The notes under the pieces are model-generated. The model did not search any database, was not told where the DNA came from, and saw nothing but the letters and a program-made list of their open reading frames with translations. Below are positions 24,577-33,339 of a stretch of 47,186 bases of DNA, one piece after another (within the stretch, counting starts at the first letter, position 1; every line of letters begins with the position of its first letter). The position numbers were made by a program, and so were the translations under genes. The stretch lies in assembly GCA_947589345.1 (NCBI GenBank), contig CANQAC010000012.1, positions 1-47,186 of the forward strand, written 5' to 3'. Source of the DNA: an uncultured Akkermansia sp. (GTDB taxonomy: Bacteria > Verrucomicrobiota > Verrucomicrobiia > Verrucomicrobiales > Akkermansiaceae).

Positions 24577-25887
24577 ATGAACTTGAACGGGAAAAAAGTG
24601 GCAGTTCTTGGCTGTGGACGCAGCGGGGTGGCGGCAGCACATCTGGCGGCAGTACACGGAGCAGCCCATGTGCGTGTTTTCGATTCCAACCCTCAGGCAG
24701 TGTGTGCCGATGCAACAGTAGATTTTGTGGGAGGCGCCACAGAAAAGGAAGCGCGTGACTTTGCGGCGGATTTGGTGGTTATTTCACCCGGTATTGAGGC
24801 AGACAAGCCATGGGCGTTGGCATTCACGTGTGCAGGGGCTCCCATCATTGGCGAGATGGAATTGGCATTTCGGTATTTCAGTGGGCGAATTATTGCCATT
24901 ACCGGTACAAATGGCAAGACCACCACGACCGCACTCATTGAGCATATTCTGTTGCATGCTGGGCGCAGCGCAAAAGCGTGTGGAAACTATGGCTACCCGC
25001 TGAGTGAAGTGGTTTTAGAGGATCCGCAGCCGGAGTTTGCAGTACTTGAGGTGTCCTCCTTCCAGTTGGAGACCATACAGAGCTTTAAGCCGGAAGTGGC
25101 GGTATGGCTGAACTTTGCCCCAGATCATATGGATCGTTACACGAAAGTAAACGATTATCATGAAGCCAAATTGCGTATCTTTGAGAACATGGAGGCGGAA
25201 CAGATCGCTATCATTCGAGTGGGGGAAAAGATACCGGACATCAGACCGCGAATCGTGGAGTTTTCAGCGTATGAGGGTAGCGGTTTGTTGCGTTACGAAG
25301 GTACGTGCATCAAACAAATTGATACGATCGTGGCGGATCTGAAGGATACTGCTTTATCTCATGCACACAACGCAGAAAATGCCATGGCGGCTATTTTGGC
25401 ATGCCGTGCTGTCGGACTCAAAGATGGTCAAATTGTACCGGCGCTGGCAGACTTTGAGCCGCCGCATCACCGTTGTGAATTGGTGGAGGAAAAACAAGGA
25501 GTACTTTGGTTGAATGATTCCAAGAGTACCAATCTACATTCCACTGAAGCAGCCATCCGCTCGCAGACGAGGCCTGTCATTTTACTTATTGGAGGCAAAG
25601 ACAAGGGGCTGGATTACACGCCTCTGCTCTCTACCATGCAGGGGAAAGTACGACTTTGCATTGTGTTCGGACAAATTGCCAAGCAGTTGGAGCGCACATT
25701 TTCCAGTGTTTACGAAACCATATGCGTAGAGACCGTGGGTGAGGCGGTGCAGGTGGCTGCATCTCGTGCGACAGTGGGAGATGTTGTGCTTTTTTCACCC
25801 GGCACGTCATCCTTTGACCAGTATAAAAGCTATGCGCAGCGCGGCGATGATTATTGTCAAGCTGTACGAAAAATTTTTCACATCTGA
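24577..25887 (+). CDS. murD: UDP-MurNAc-L-Ala:D-Glu ligase MurD
   Basis: A 436-residue Mur ligase that adds D-Glu to UDP-MurNAc-L-Ala. N-terminal loop 'VAVLGCGRSGVAAA', ATP loop 'AITGTNGKTTTTALI', 'EVSSFQLETI' and 'WLNFAPDHMDRY' as in MurD, and a C-terminal 'FSPGTSSFDQYKSYAQRGDDY'. The frame is open from 24487 within mraY; ATG 24577, two bases after the mraY stop, matches the family start. Confidence 0.95.
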   Translation: MNLNGKKVAVLGCGRSGVAAAHLAAVHGAAHVRVFDSNPQAVCADATVDFVGGATEKEARDFAADLVVISPGIEADKPWALAFTCAGAPIIGEMELAFRYFSGRIIAITGTNGKTTTTALIEHILLHAGRSAKACGNYGYPLSEVVLEDPQPEFAVLEVSSFQLETIQSFKPEVAVWLNFAPDHMDRYTKVNDYHEAKLRIFENMEAEQIAIIRVGEKIPDIRPRIVEFSAYEGSGLLRYEGTCIKQIDTIVADLKDTALSHAHNAENAMAAILACRAVGLKDGQIVPALADFEPPHHRCELVEEKQGVLWLNDSKSTNLHSTEAAIRSQTRPVILLIGGKDKGLDYTPLLSTMQGKVRLCIVFGQIAKQLERTFSSVYETICVETVGEAVQVAASRATVGDVVLFSPGTSSFDQYKSYAQRGDDYCQAVRKIFHI

Positions 25888-25909
25888 ACTTCATATCCAT
25901 CAAACCACT

Positions 25910-26755
25910 ATGAAAAAATTCGACCCTTACAACACACCTACACTTGGTCGCGTCAGACCTAAGCGTCATTTCTTTCACTCCCTGCTCAAACGTCACCGCA
26001 GTGATACGGGACTCGTGGAGGATAGAACGAGCAGCGTCACGATTGTGCGTATCATCGTTGGATTGTTGATGCTCCATCTCGTCATTATAGGAGGGGTACT
26101 TCTGCGTGGACATATGGTGAAAGACGGAACGGTGACGGCCGCAGCACCCGTTAATGTGACATCACCAACACAATCGGCACCCGAAGCTGCGCCCACGCCG
26201 CAGCCGGTTCTGACTCCTCCTGCCGTATTGGCCCCCACCTCACCCTCCACTGTAACAGCTCCTGCATTAACGCCTGTTGCAAACCACATCACACAGCCTG
26301 CAGAAATGGAAGAAGATGTTGCTGAGGAGGTGGCAGAGGATGTGACAATTGCCCAAGCGGCCACATCAGCTCCGGTGTACCATATGGTGGCCACAGGTGA
26401 TACGTGGCAGAACATCGCAGCCCAGTATGCGGTCAGTCCAGCTGCGCTGCAGGCAGCCAATCCTACTATGACAAGTAGCGAGCCGGCCGTGGGGGTTACC
26501 ATTGTTGTGCCCACTGGGAGGGCGGCTGCTCGCGGTGCAGAGGTTGCGCCTGCGTTGAGGACTACTGCACGGTCGGAGGTAGCGCGACCAGCATCAGCAA
26601 TGAATCAGCAGAAAATCCACACGGTGCAGCGCGGTGAAACGCTTTCTCGCATATCGCGCAAGGTGAAAGTGCCGGTGAAGGAACTTATGCAACTCAATGG
26701 ACTCAAGGATGCGAATCGTATCAGTCCAGGCATGAAGTTGCGACTGAGCCGCTGA
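25910..26755 (+). CDS. LysM-domain membrane-anchored protein (NlpD-like position)
   Basis: A 281-residue protein with a basic cytosolic tail, one TM helix (about 44-66), a Pro/Ala/Thr-rich linker (70-150), and two LysM peptidoglycan-binding modules (about 157-202 starting YHMVATGDTW, and 235-281 starting IHTVQRGETLSRIS). No peptidase domain follows, so it is a wall-binding rather than a hydrolytic protein. A LysM gene (annotated nlpD) occupies the same slot between murD and ftsW in Chlamydia. A role in anchoring or regulating the divisome is inference. The upstream in-frame extension (to 25739) lies within murD and is rejected. Confidence 0.88.
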   Translation: MKKFDPYNTPTLGRVRPKRHFFHSLLKRHRSDTGLVEDRTSSVTIVRIIVGLLMLHLVIIGGVLLRGHMVKDGTVTAAAPVNVTSPTQSAPEAAPTPQPVLTPPAVLAPTSPSTVTAPALTPVANHITQPAEMEEDVAEEVAEDVTIAQAATSAPVYHMVATGDTWQNIAAQYAVSPAALQAANPTMTSSEPAVGVTIVVPTGRAAARGAEVAPALRTTARSEVARPASAMNQQKIHTVQRGETLSRISRKVKVPVKELMQLNGLKDANRISPGMKLRLSR

Positions 26756-26780
26756 TAGACTTTCCAGATAAGCGACGCCA

Positions 26781-27923
26781 ATGTCACCGCGTTTGAGTAT
26801 CATATGCATCTGGCTTTGCTTCATCATATTGCTAGTGTTGGGCATTATGATGGTGGCGAGTACAGGGTTGTGTGTATATGTGCCGAACGGTGGGAACCCT
26901 GCGCAATTTTTGATTAAACAGTGTTGTTTTGGATTATTGGGGTTGCTGGCAGCATTGGCAATGAGTGCTGTGAAATACCAAAAACTGCGTCCGTTGGTAT
27001 ACGTGTTTTGGTGGGCGAGTGTAATCATGCTGACGCTTTGCTACGTGCCACATGTTGGACTGGAGATTAACGGAGAGAGACGATGGCTTAATCTCGGGTT
27101 TATGACTTTTCAGCCGAGTGAGGTAGCAAAGATCTGCATGATGCTAGCACTAGCGGATTGGTACACGACTCATCGAGAAATGCCTGGTACGTTTTGGCGA
27201 GGGTTTATTTGGCCGGGAGCAGTTTTATTTGGTATACCACTTGCGCTCATCTTATTCGAGAAAGATATGGGGACGGCTGCTGCATTGGCTGTTTCCGGAG
27301 GGTGTGTGATGTATGTAGCCGGAGTCCGTAATTGGCTTTTGTTCACTGCTTTGTTGATAGGCGTTGTATTGATGTTCGATATGGCGACCAATAATGACAA
27401 CCGTTTGGAACGTATTTATGCGTGGTTTGACCCACAGGCATTTAGCCAAGGAGTAGGTCGGCAGCAGTGGATTGCCATCTTAGCGCTTGCTCGCGGTGGA
27501 GTGACGGGTGTTGGTTTGGGAGATGGCATTGAGAAGTTCGGCAATCTGCCCTTTGCGCATACAGACTTTATTTTTGCGGAAATTGGCGAAGAATGGGGGT
27601 TGGTGGGAACGCTTGGGGTATTGCTGCTGTTCACGATGCTGACAATATTTGGCATCATGTTGGCTTTGCAGACGCAGGATACTTTTGGGCGTTTACTGGC
27701 AACAGGTCTGGTGTGTACAATATTTTGGCCGGCCGTGTTGAATATGGCCGTAGTGACATCGTTATTGCCGAACTCAGGTCTGCCTCTCCCATTCATTAGC
27801 TATGGCGGAACTAATCTTGTATTCACCATCCTCTCCATCGGAATATTGACAAGTATACAACGATACACGCCTGCAGTTCGGCAAAACATATGGCCCAAAC
27901 ATCTTATCAAAGATTCATCGTAA
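26781..27923 (+). CDS. ftsW: Septal peptidoglycan glycosyltransferase FtsW
   Basis: A 380-residue SEDS-family polytopic protein that polymerises lipid II with the class B PBP during septation. About ten TM helices, with 'RRWLNLGFMTFQPSEVAKI', 'LFEKDMGTA' and, near the end, 'LPNSGLPLPFISYGGTNL', all SEDS signatures. FtsW rather than RodA is inferred from the dcw location next to ftsI and murG. Confidence 0.93.
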   Translation: MSPRLSIICIWLCFIILLVLGIMMVASTGLCVYVPNGGNPAQFLIKQCCFGLLGLLAALAMSAVKYQKLRPLVYVFWWASVIMLTLCYVPHVGLEINGERRWLNLGFMTFQPSEVAKICMMLALADWYTTHREMPGTFWRGFIWPGAVLFGIPLALILFEKDMGTAAALAVSGGCVMYVAGVRNWLLFTALLIGVVLMFDMATNNDNRLERIYAWFDPQAFSQGVGRQQWIAILALARGGVTGVGLGDGIEKFGNLPFAHTDFIFAEIGEEWGLVGTLGVLLLFTMLTIFGIMLALQTQDTFGRLLATGLVCTIFWPAVLNMAVVTSLLPNSGLPLPFISYGGTNLVFTILSIGILTSIQRYTPAVRQNIWPKHLIKDSS

Positions 27924-27924
27924 T

Positions 27925-29019
27925 ATGACTCAAGGAACGACATCCCTACGCATCATAATAGCGTGCGGCGGTACCGGTGGACACATGTTTCCAGGAATCG
28001 CTGTGGCAGAGCGGTTGCAAACACGCGGACATCGCCCGCTGTTGCTCATCTCGCGCAAGGAGGTGGATGCCGAGGGTTCTCGTAAATATTGTCATCTGGA
28101 GTTTCGTACGGTATCAGCCATTGCAAAACCGCGCACATTCTCACTGCGCATGATTAGCTTTATGGTAAAGTTCATCGGCACATTGCTGAGCAGTTATCGT
28201 TTGCTGAGGCAAGAAAAAGCAGCTGTTGTGCTGGGTATGGGAGGGTTTACATCATTGGCGCCGGTAGTGGCTGGACGCATGCTGGGATTACGTACTTATT
28301 TGCATGAGTCTAATGCAGTACCGGGGCGAGCAAATCGACTTACTGCACGATTTTGTACGGCAGTACTACTTGGACTAGGCGAGGCAGTCAAGTATTTTCC
28401 TGGGAGAGATTGTCATGTGGTGGGTACACCGGTACGCGGAGAGGTGATGCGAGCCCCACGGCAGAGCGAAGCCAGAAAGGCTCTTGATTTGCCGATGGAC
28501 AAACCGCTACTCATGGTGACCGGCGGGTCGCAAGGTGCTCAAAAGCTCAATACACTGATGGTGGAAGCGGCACGCAAATTGCCTCATGTTCAGTTTTTGA
28601 TTATTGCGGGGAAAATAGATGAGGGACGAGTGAAAGGATTAGCTGAAGGGGCGCATAATGTGCGTGTGGTGGGTTTTTGCTCTGATATGCCGACCGCTTA
28701 TGCAGCAGCAGATGGTGTAGTTGCCCGCAGCGGAGCATCAACACTCACAGAGCTTTCCATGATGGGCAAGGCATGTATGCTTGTTCCCTATCCGTATGCC
28801 GCCGATAATCACCAGTACTACAACGCTCGCGTGTTTGCAGATGCTGGCGCGGCCACGCTGTGTGAGCAGGATGAGTTGACTGTCTCGCGAATTATTGACT
28901 TTGTGAAAAATAATGTGCTGGATAAATCAGCGCGCAACGCCATGCAGGAAGCCATGCATCGGTGCGCTGCGCCGAATGCAGCTGAAATGATCGCTCAACT
29001 GATATCAAATCCGTCATGA
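27925..29019 (+). CDS. murG: MurG, lipid II synthase
   Basis: A 364-residue GT-B glycosyltransferase acting at the inner face of the cytoplasmic membrane, adding GlcNAc to lipid I to make lipid II. N-terminal glycine-rich loop 'CGGTGGHMFPGIAVAE', 'HESNAVPGRANR', 'VTGGSQGAQKLN' and 'SGASTLTELSMMGKACMLVPYPYAADNHQ' are all standard. It starts one base after the ftsW stop and overlaps the next gene by four bases. Confidence 0.96.
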   Translation: MTQGTTSLRIIIACGGTGGHMFPGIAVAERLQTRGHRPLLLISRKEVDAEGSRKYCHLEFRTVSAIAKPRTFSLRMISFMVKFIGTLLSSYRLLRQEKAAVVLGMGGFTSLAPVVAGRMLGLRTYLHESNAVPGRANRLTARFCTAVLLGLGEAVKYFPGRDCHVVGTPVRGEVMRAPRQSEARKALDLPMDKPLLMVTGGSQGAQKLNTLMVEAARKLPHVQFLIIAGKIDEGRVKGLAEGAHNVRVVGFCSDMPTAYAAADGVVARSGASTLTELSMMGKACMLVPYPYAADNHQYYNARVFADAGAATLCEQDELTVSRIIDFVKNNVLDKSARNAMQEAMHRCAAPNAAEMIAQLISNPS

Positions 29020-30395
29020 CCACTTTTACCAACTTAACAGGTGGCGCGGAGATCGGAGCCAACTGCTATCTCATTGAAGACGGTTCAAATAGTGTTGTAC
29101 TGGATGTTGGCGTACATCCAAAGAAAGTGGGAAATGATGCAAAGCCGCGGTTGGATTTACTAGAGGGTAAGGATCCTCAGACTATTATCATCACGCATGC
29201 TCATCTTGATCACATCGGCGCTTTGCCGGTGTTTCAGGACAAGTATCCGAGAGCTGAAGTTATCATGACTCGGGCTACAGCTGAGGTTGGGCGAGTGATG
29301 CTTCATAATTCGGTGAACGTAATGACGGCTCAACGCATGTTTGATGGCGTTGTTGAGTATCCTTTTTTTAGCCATGGAGAATTAGATCACGCGGCCAATC
29401 ATTGGGTGACGCGACCGTATGAGGAAGCGTTTCGTGTATGTCGTTCAGGGGATATGCTTGCCACACTCTATGATGCCGGCCATATTCTTGGTTCTTGTGG
29501 AGTGATGCTGGAGACGCGTGCCGGTGTGCATATTTTTTACACAGGTGATGTACAATTTGAGGATCAGAGTCTTATCCCGGGAGCCTCCTTCCCGCAGGAG
29601 GGAGTGGATGTGTTGATCATGGAATGCACTCACGGTGCTGTCGAGCGTCCCATCGACTACACGCGCGCGAGAGAGATGAACCGTTTTGCTAGAACTATTC
29701 GCGAAACATTGCAAGGGGGAGGGGCAGTGCTTATACCTGTATTCGCGTTGGGTAAGACCCAAGAGCTTCTTTATGAGCTTGGCCGATTTCGCGATGGGGG
29801 CCGTATCCCCGATGTGCCGATATATAGCGGGGGGCTTGGTGCAAAGGTGACGCACGTGTATGACCGCCTGACCTATGACACACCACGGTTAAATCCGGGA
29901 ATGATTTTGCACGAGTCTGTGGAAACTGTGCCACTTCCGCGCGAGATGGAAGGTCCGATGCACGTGAGTCCGGGAAGCATTTATCTTGTGTCGAGCGGCA
30001 TGATGAGCCCACATACGCTCTCCAACAAACTGGCCGCGCAAGTTTTACCGCATGAAGCCGATGCCATACTTTTTGTTGGATACAGCGATCCGGAGAGTCC
30101 GGCCGCACGTATTAAGACAGCAAGCCAAGGGGATCTTGTGCGCCTCGGTAAAGATGCAAATGCGGGACAAACGTACCCGGTACGGTGCCGCATTGAAACT
30201 TTTGATTTTTCCGGACATGCACATCGGGCTGCATTGTTGGATTACGCGCGGCAATTACACCCCAGGCAGATTGTCTTGGTGCATGGAGATGTTGAGGCGC
30301 AGCGCGCTATGCGCGATGAACTTGAACGCTACATGCCAGAGGATGTAAAGATAACCATTCCAATACCGGGAAAGAGTTGTAAATTGGAGGGGTAA
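29016..30395 (+). CDS. Beta-CASP metallo-beta-lactamase-fold ribonuclease-like protein
   Basis: A 459-residue cytosolic metallo-hydrolase. Zinc motifs: THAHLDHIG (about residues 61-69), GHILGS, and the Asp of YTGDVQ. The beta-CASP part carries an acidic motif A (MECTHG), motif B His in FSGHAHRAA and motif C in VLVHGD. This is the CPSF73/YSH1-like group of RNA endo/exonucleases rather than RNase J (no RNase J C-terminal domain). Its ATG overlaps the murG stop (ATGA), so it is translated with the wall operon, an unusual partner there. The natural substrate is unknown. Confidence 0.85.
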   Translation: MTTFTNLTGGAEIGANCYLIEDGSNSVVLDVGVHPKKVGNDAKPRLDLLEGKDPQTIIITHAHLDHIGALPVFQDKYPRAEVIMTRATAEVGRVMLHNSVNVMTAQRMFDGVVEYPFFSHGELDHAANHWVTRPYEEAFRVCRSGDMLATLYDAGHILGSCGVMLETRAGVHIFYTGDVQFEDQSLIPGASFPQEGVDVLIMECTHGAVERPIDYTRAREMNRFARTIRETLQGGGAVLIPVFALGKTQELLYELGRFRDGGRIPDVPIYSGGLGAKVTHVYDRLTYDTPRLNPGMILHESVETVPLPREMEGPMHVSPGSIYLVSSGMMSPHTLSNKLAAQVLPHEADAILFVGYSDPESPAARIKTASQGDLVRLGKDANAGQTYPVRCRIETFDFSGHAHRAALLDYARQLHPRQIVLVHGDVEAQRAMRDELERYMPEDVKITIPIPGKSCKLEG

Positions 30396-30398
30396 CGT

Positions 30399-31045
30399 AT
30401 GGTGTCATTGACCAAAGCACCCATTTTCAACCGCTATTGACATCGATATGGAGTTGCCCCTGTTGACGATTCGAAAACAGGACCTATGATTTGTTCTGAG
30501 CAATGGAATTGCTACGAGGCAAATCTGGCTGATGTGGGGAATATGACAGCGCATGTAGTTTAAGCCGGGGGGTGCTTGTTGATCAGTGAAGTCGCGCTGA
30601 AGTGATTGTCCTTCAACACGAAAAAGTTATCATCGCTTTAGATTTTAACGGGATGACCGCCGTGAAGATCTACCATTCTTCGTAAGGATTTTCTATCTTG
30701 GTATGTATAAATGGAAGCTGGGGAGCATTTCTGTCTGGAACATCAGATTTCGAGTAATCAGGCGAATGTAAAAAGACTGACAAATTGTTTATTCTGGCTC
30801 ATGGTACGCCGCTGAGACGGGAATAGATGCGATCCGTCACATGATTGCACAAAGCGTTTTTTCGGCGAGATGGACAAGGGGTGACGAACTTGGGGCGCAA
30901 AGAGGAAATGGAATACAAGTCGAGTTCTCCAATGGTAGGAATCCGAGAATATATCGGGTACTCCGCATGGGGTATGTCATATCACAGGTCACAGAAGCTA
31001 AATTTGCGACTTGTATTTATCATGATTTCTCCCATAGAATTTGAC
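30399..31045 (+). pseudogene. Probable decayed gene after the dcw operon
   Basis: A strong ribosome site (GGAGGGG, 30386-30392) precedes ATG 30399, but the frame stops after 13 codons (MVSLTKAPIFNRY). Protein-like stretches then continue in three frames: directly after that stop in the same frame ('HRYGVAPVDDSKTG...'), in a second frame from about 30596 ('AEVIVLQHEKVIIALDFNG...', then past a stop 'GFSILVCINGSWGAFLSG'), and in a third from about 30785 to a TGA at 31043-31045 ('IVYSGSWYAAETGIDAIRHM...'). This is what a gene with at least two frameshifts and several stops would look like. I do not recognise the family, and chance is an alternative. No intact gene is visible in this 700-bp gap. 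Confidence 0.35.
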
Positions 31046-31076
31046 GTTTCTCAGGTGTTATTCCTGCATTAGATAG

Positions 31077-31105
31077 TTGCATGCGTGCATGCTTTGTGAT
31101 ACACT
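31077..31105 (+). promoter_or_regulatory. Promoter of the acyltransferase/adenylation-like gene
   Basis: TTGCAT (31077-31082), 17 bp, TACACT (31100-31105). Initiation near 31112 leaves about eight nt before ATG 31120 and excludes the ATG at 31081. Confidence 0.5.
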
Positions 31106-31119
31106 GGCGGCGTTACAGT

Positions 31120-33315
31120 ATGCCGTCAGCCGTCACTATCATCGGTGCCAAACATTTGCCTGAAGAGCCTGTGTTCGTTATCCCGAATCGAGTGGATGAT
31201 GTGGCGCTGCGTGTGCTGGAGGAAACACTGGGGGGCAGTGGTAAGATTGCCTGGCTGGTGGAGGATGCGTTGCGTCCAGATGCAAAACTTTTGAGTCACG
31301 TGAATCGTGATGGTTCTCAGGGCATCCTTTTTTCTGTCTCTGATCGCAACCGAGCGGCCTTGCTCAACCGCATAAACGCAATGCGCGCCGCTGGACGCCA
31401 CGTAGTGCTTCTTCCTGGGAGGCCAGTGCAGCCTCCGGCCTGCGTGACGGATGTTTCGTTGCGTGTGTTGCAGTATCTGCTCGAAGAATATAAGGGACAG
31501 GTTCTTCCCGTCTATGTGGGTATGTACCACGGTGCAGAACAAACGGCGGTGATCACGAGCGAAGCGCCGTATGATCGAATGATTGTCAGTGTGTTATCCT
31601 CATTCATTCCCGGGGAAGCGGCAGCTGAGCGGTTGATGGCAGCGTGGAGTGTGGCAGCTGCAGAACTGGTCTGCAGTGAACTGGGAGAGGGTGATGAGAC
31701 ATTGGGAAGCGCGATATTGCGTGGCCTCACTGAACACCCTCGAGCAGTGATTGTAGATGGGGTGAACGAGCAGGGCATGAGCTACCGCCAGTTGCTTACA
31801 CTGGCCGCTCCTCTGGCGAGACGGCTGCATAAGCATACTCTTTTGCGCCGCATGGGAATTATTCTGCCTCCAGGGCGGTTGAGCATTATTGCGAATGTGG
31901 CGTGTATGCTTGCCGGCATTACTCCGGTAAACATTGACTACAACTGCACAGCGCGTATGTTTCGCATCGTGGTGCAGCAGGCGGCTCTTATTCGATTTAT
32001 ATCCAGTAGCAGTTTCATGCAGAAATTGCCAGACTTTCCATGGCCGCCCTCGCGAGACATGCTATTAATTGAGGAACTACTGGCAGTATCTGGAATTTCG
32101 TTCCAATTCATCAAGGAATATTTGGTAAGTCGGCTTGGGCGTCGACGATTAGCGGCGTGGATGGACACTCCGGTTGTAAATCCACAGGAGGAGGCGCTCA
32201 TTGCGTTCTCTTTGCCCGAGGAGGGGATGGAAATACGAGGTGTGCGATTTAGCCATAGTGCGGTACTCTCGGGTTATCGACTTGCTGCGAGCCGTCTCGA
32301 ACTTCAGCCGGGGCAGCGGGTGCTGAGCAGCCTTCCGTACCATTACCGAGCTGGATTGTTGTTCGGACTTGTATACCCATTGCTGTGCGGGCAGGATATC
32401 ATCACTTATCCGGAGCCGTACGCTGCCAAGCGTATTTGTGATTTAGCGCATCGTTACCATCCGACCATTACTGCTCTTGAGCCACGCCAAATTCCCGGCA
32501 TATTGGAACACGTGCAGGGAGACGACTTAGCGGGGATGAAACACCTTTTGGTGACTGGACGAGTACCAGTGGCGCTTGCTCAGCGAGCATATCGGGACCA
32601 TAAAATTTGCATGTGTGAGTGCTACATGCCAACAGAGTGTGCTATGCCGGTAGCTTGCAGCTTGGCACCTCTGCAACAATTGGATGGCGTTCAAAAGCCA
32701 ACGCTTTCCTGTGGCGCGCCTGGTACGGCAGGGCTGGTAATGCCGGGAGTGGCAGTGAAGGTGACGGACCACCGCACGCCGGATGTACCGCTTGGTGTGG
32801 GGGAGAAGGGCTTGCTGTGGGTGAAAGGAGTTGCTCTTTTTTCTGGTTTTGTGGGAGATGAAAACTCGTGCAAAGTAAACACGCCTGATAATCGCTGGGT
32901 ATGCACCGGGGATATAGGAAGTGTGCGTGCAGATGGTTTACTTGTTGTAGGTGGTCCACGTGAGCGTTATTCGTATATCGACGAAACGCTCGTTTCCCAT
33001 GCTGAGGTAGAGGATATACTTACTGCTATCCTTCCGACTCAGAACGATTCAAACGAACCGCAAATTGCAGTGGTAGGAATACCAGCCGCCGGTGAGTACG
33101 AAGAGCAGCTCGTTCTGCTTTCCAAACTGCATCACGTCGTCGGCCCGCACGACGTGATAACCCTGCGCTACGCTATCGTGAACGCCCGCTACCCATCCTA
33201 TTATGCACCTCAGCGTATAGTGGCACTGCGTACGATTCCTGTTTTGCCCGGCGGTAAAATTGACTACGACATGTGCCGGCGCCTGGCTCTTATGGCGCCG
33301 GGGTACAGACGCTAA
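31120..33315 (+). CDS. Aas-like acyltransferase/AMP-dependent synthetase homologue with degenerate motifs
   Basis: 731 residues. The N-terminal 190 or so resemble a PlsC-type acyltransferase domain ('VFVIPNRVDDVALRVL') but the catalytic HX4D is not present: Arg stands where His should be. Residues from about 215 on are an ANL adenylation domain like that of Aas (acyl-ACP synthetase), with TGD (in VCTGDIG), a hinge like 'GPRERYSYIDETLVSHAEVE' and a final 'PGGKIDY' keeping the catalytic-Lys motif. The ATP-binding P-loop (normally T-SGTTG-PKG) is replaced by 'FSLPEEGMEIRGVRFSHS' (about 363-380), and the Y-G-TE motif reads YMPTEC. Family members activate fatty acids for lysophospholipid repair; this one may be inactive or altered. 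It is followed after 24 bp by a kinase gene. Confidence 0.75.
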   Translation: MPSAVTIIGAKHLPEEPVFVIPNRVDDVALRVLEETLGGSGKIAWLVEDALRPDAKLLSHVNRDGSQGILFSVSDRNRAALLNRINAMRAAGRHVVLLPGRPVQPPACVTDVSLRVLQYLLEEYKGQVLPVYVGMYHGAEQTAVITSEAPYDRMIVSVLSSFIPGEAAAERLMAAWSVAAAELVCSELGEGDETLGSAILRGLTEHPRAVIVDGVNEQGMSYRQLLTLAAPLARRLHKHTLLRRMGIILPPGRLSIIANVACMLAGITPVNIDYNCTARMFRIVVQQAALIRFISSSSFMQKLPDFPWPPSRDMLLIEELLAVSGISFQFIKEYLVSRLGRRRLAAWMDTPVVNPQEEALIAFSLPEEGMEIRGVRFSHSAVLSGYRLAASRLELQPGQRVLSSLPYHYRAGLLFGLVYPLLCGQDIITYPEPYAAKRICDLAHRYHPTITALEPRQIPGILEHVQGDDLAGMKHLLVTGRVPVALAQRAYRDHKICMCECYMPTECAMPVACSLAPLQQLDGVQKPTLSCGAPGTAGLVMPGVAVKVTDHRTPDVPLGVGEKGLLWVKGVALFSGFVGDENSCKVNTPDNRWVCTGDIGSVRADGLLVVGGPRERYSYIDETLVSHAEVEDILTAILPTQNDSNEPQIAVVGIPAAGEYEEQLVLLSKLHHVVGPHDVITLRYAIVNARYPSYYAPQRIVALRTIPVLPGGKIDYDMCRRLALMAPGYRR

Positions 33316-33339
33316 AAGTTTACTCGAAAACACATTGAT

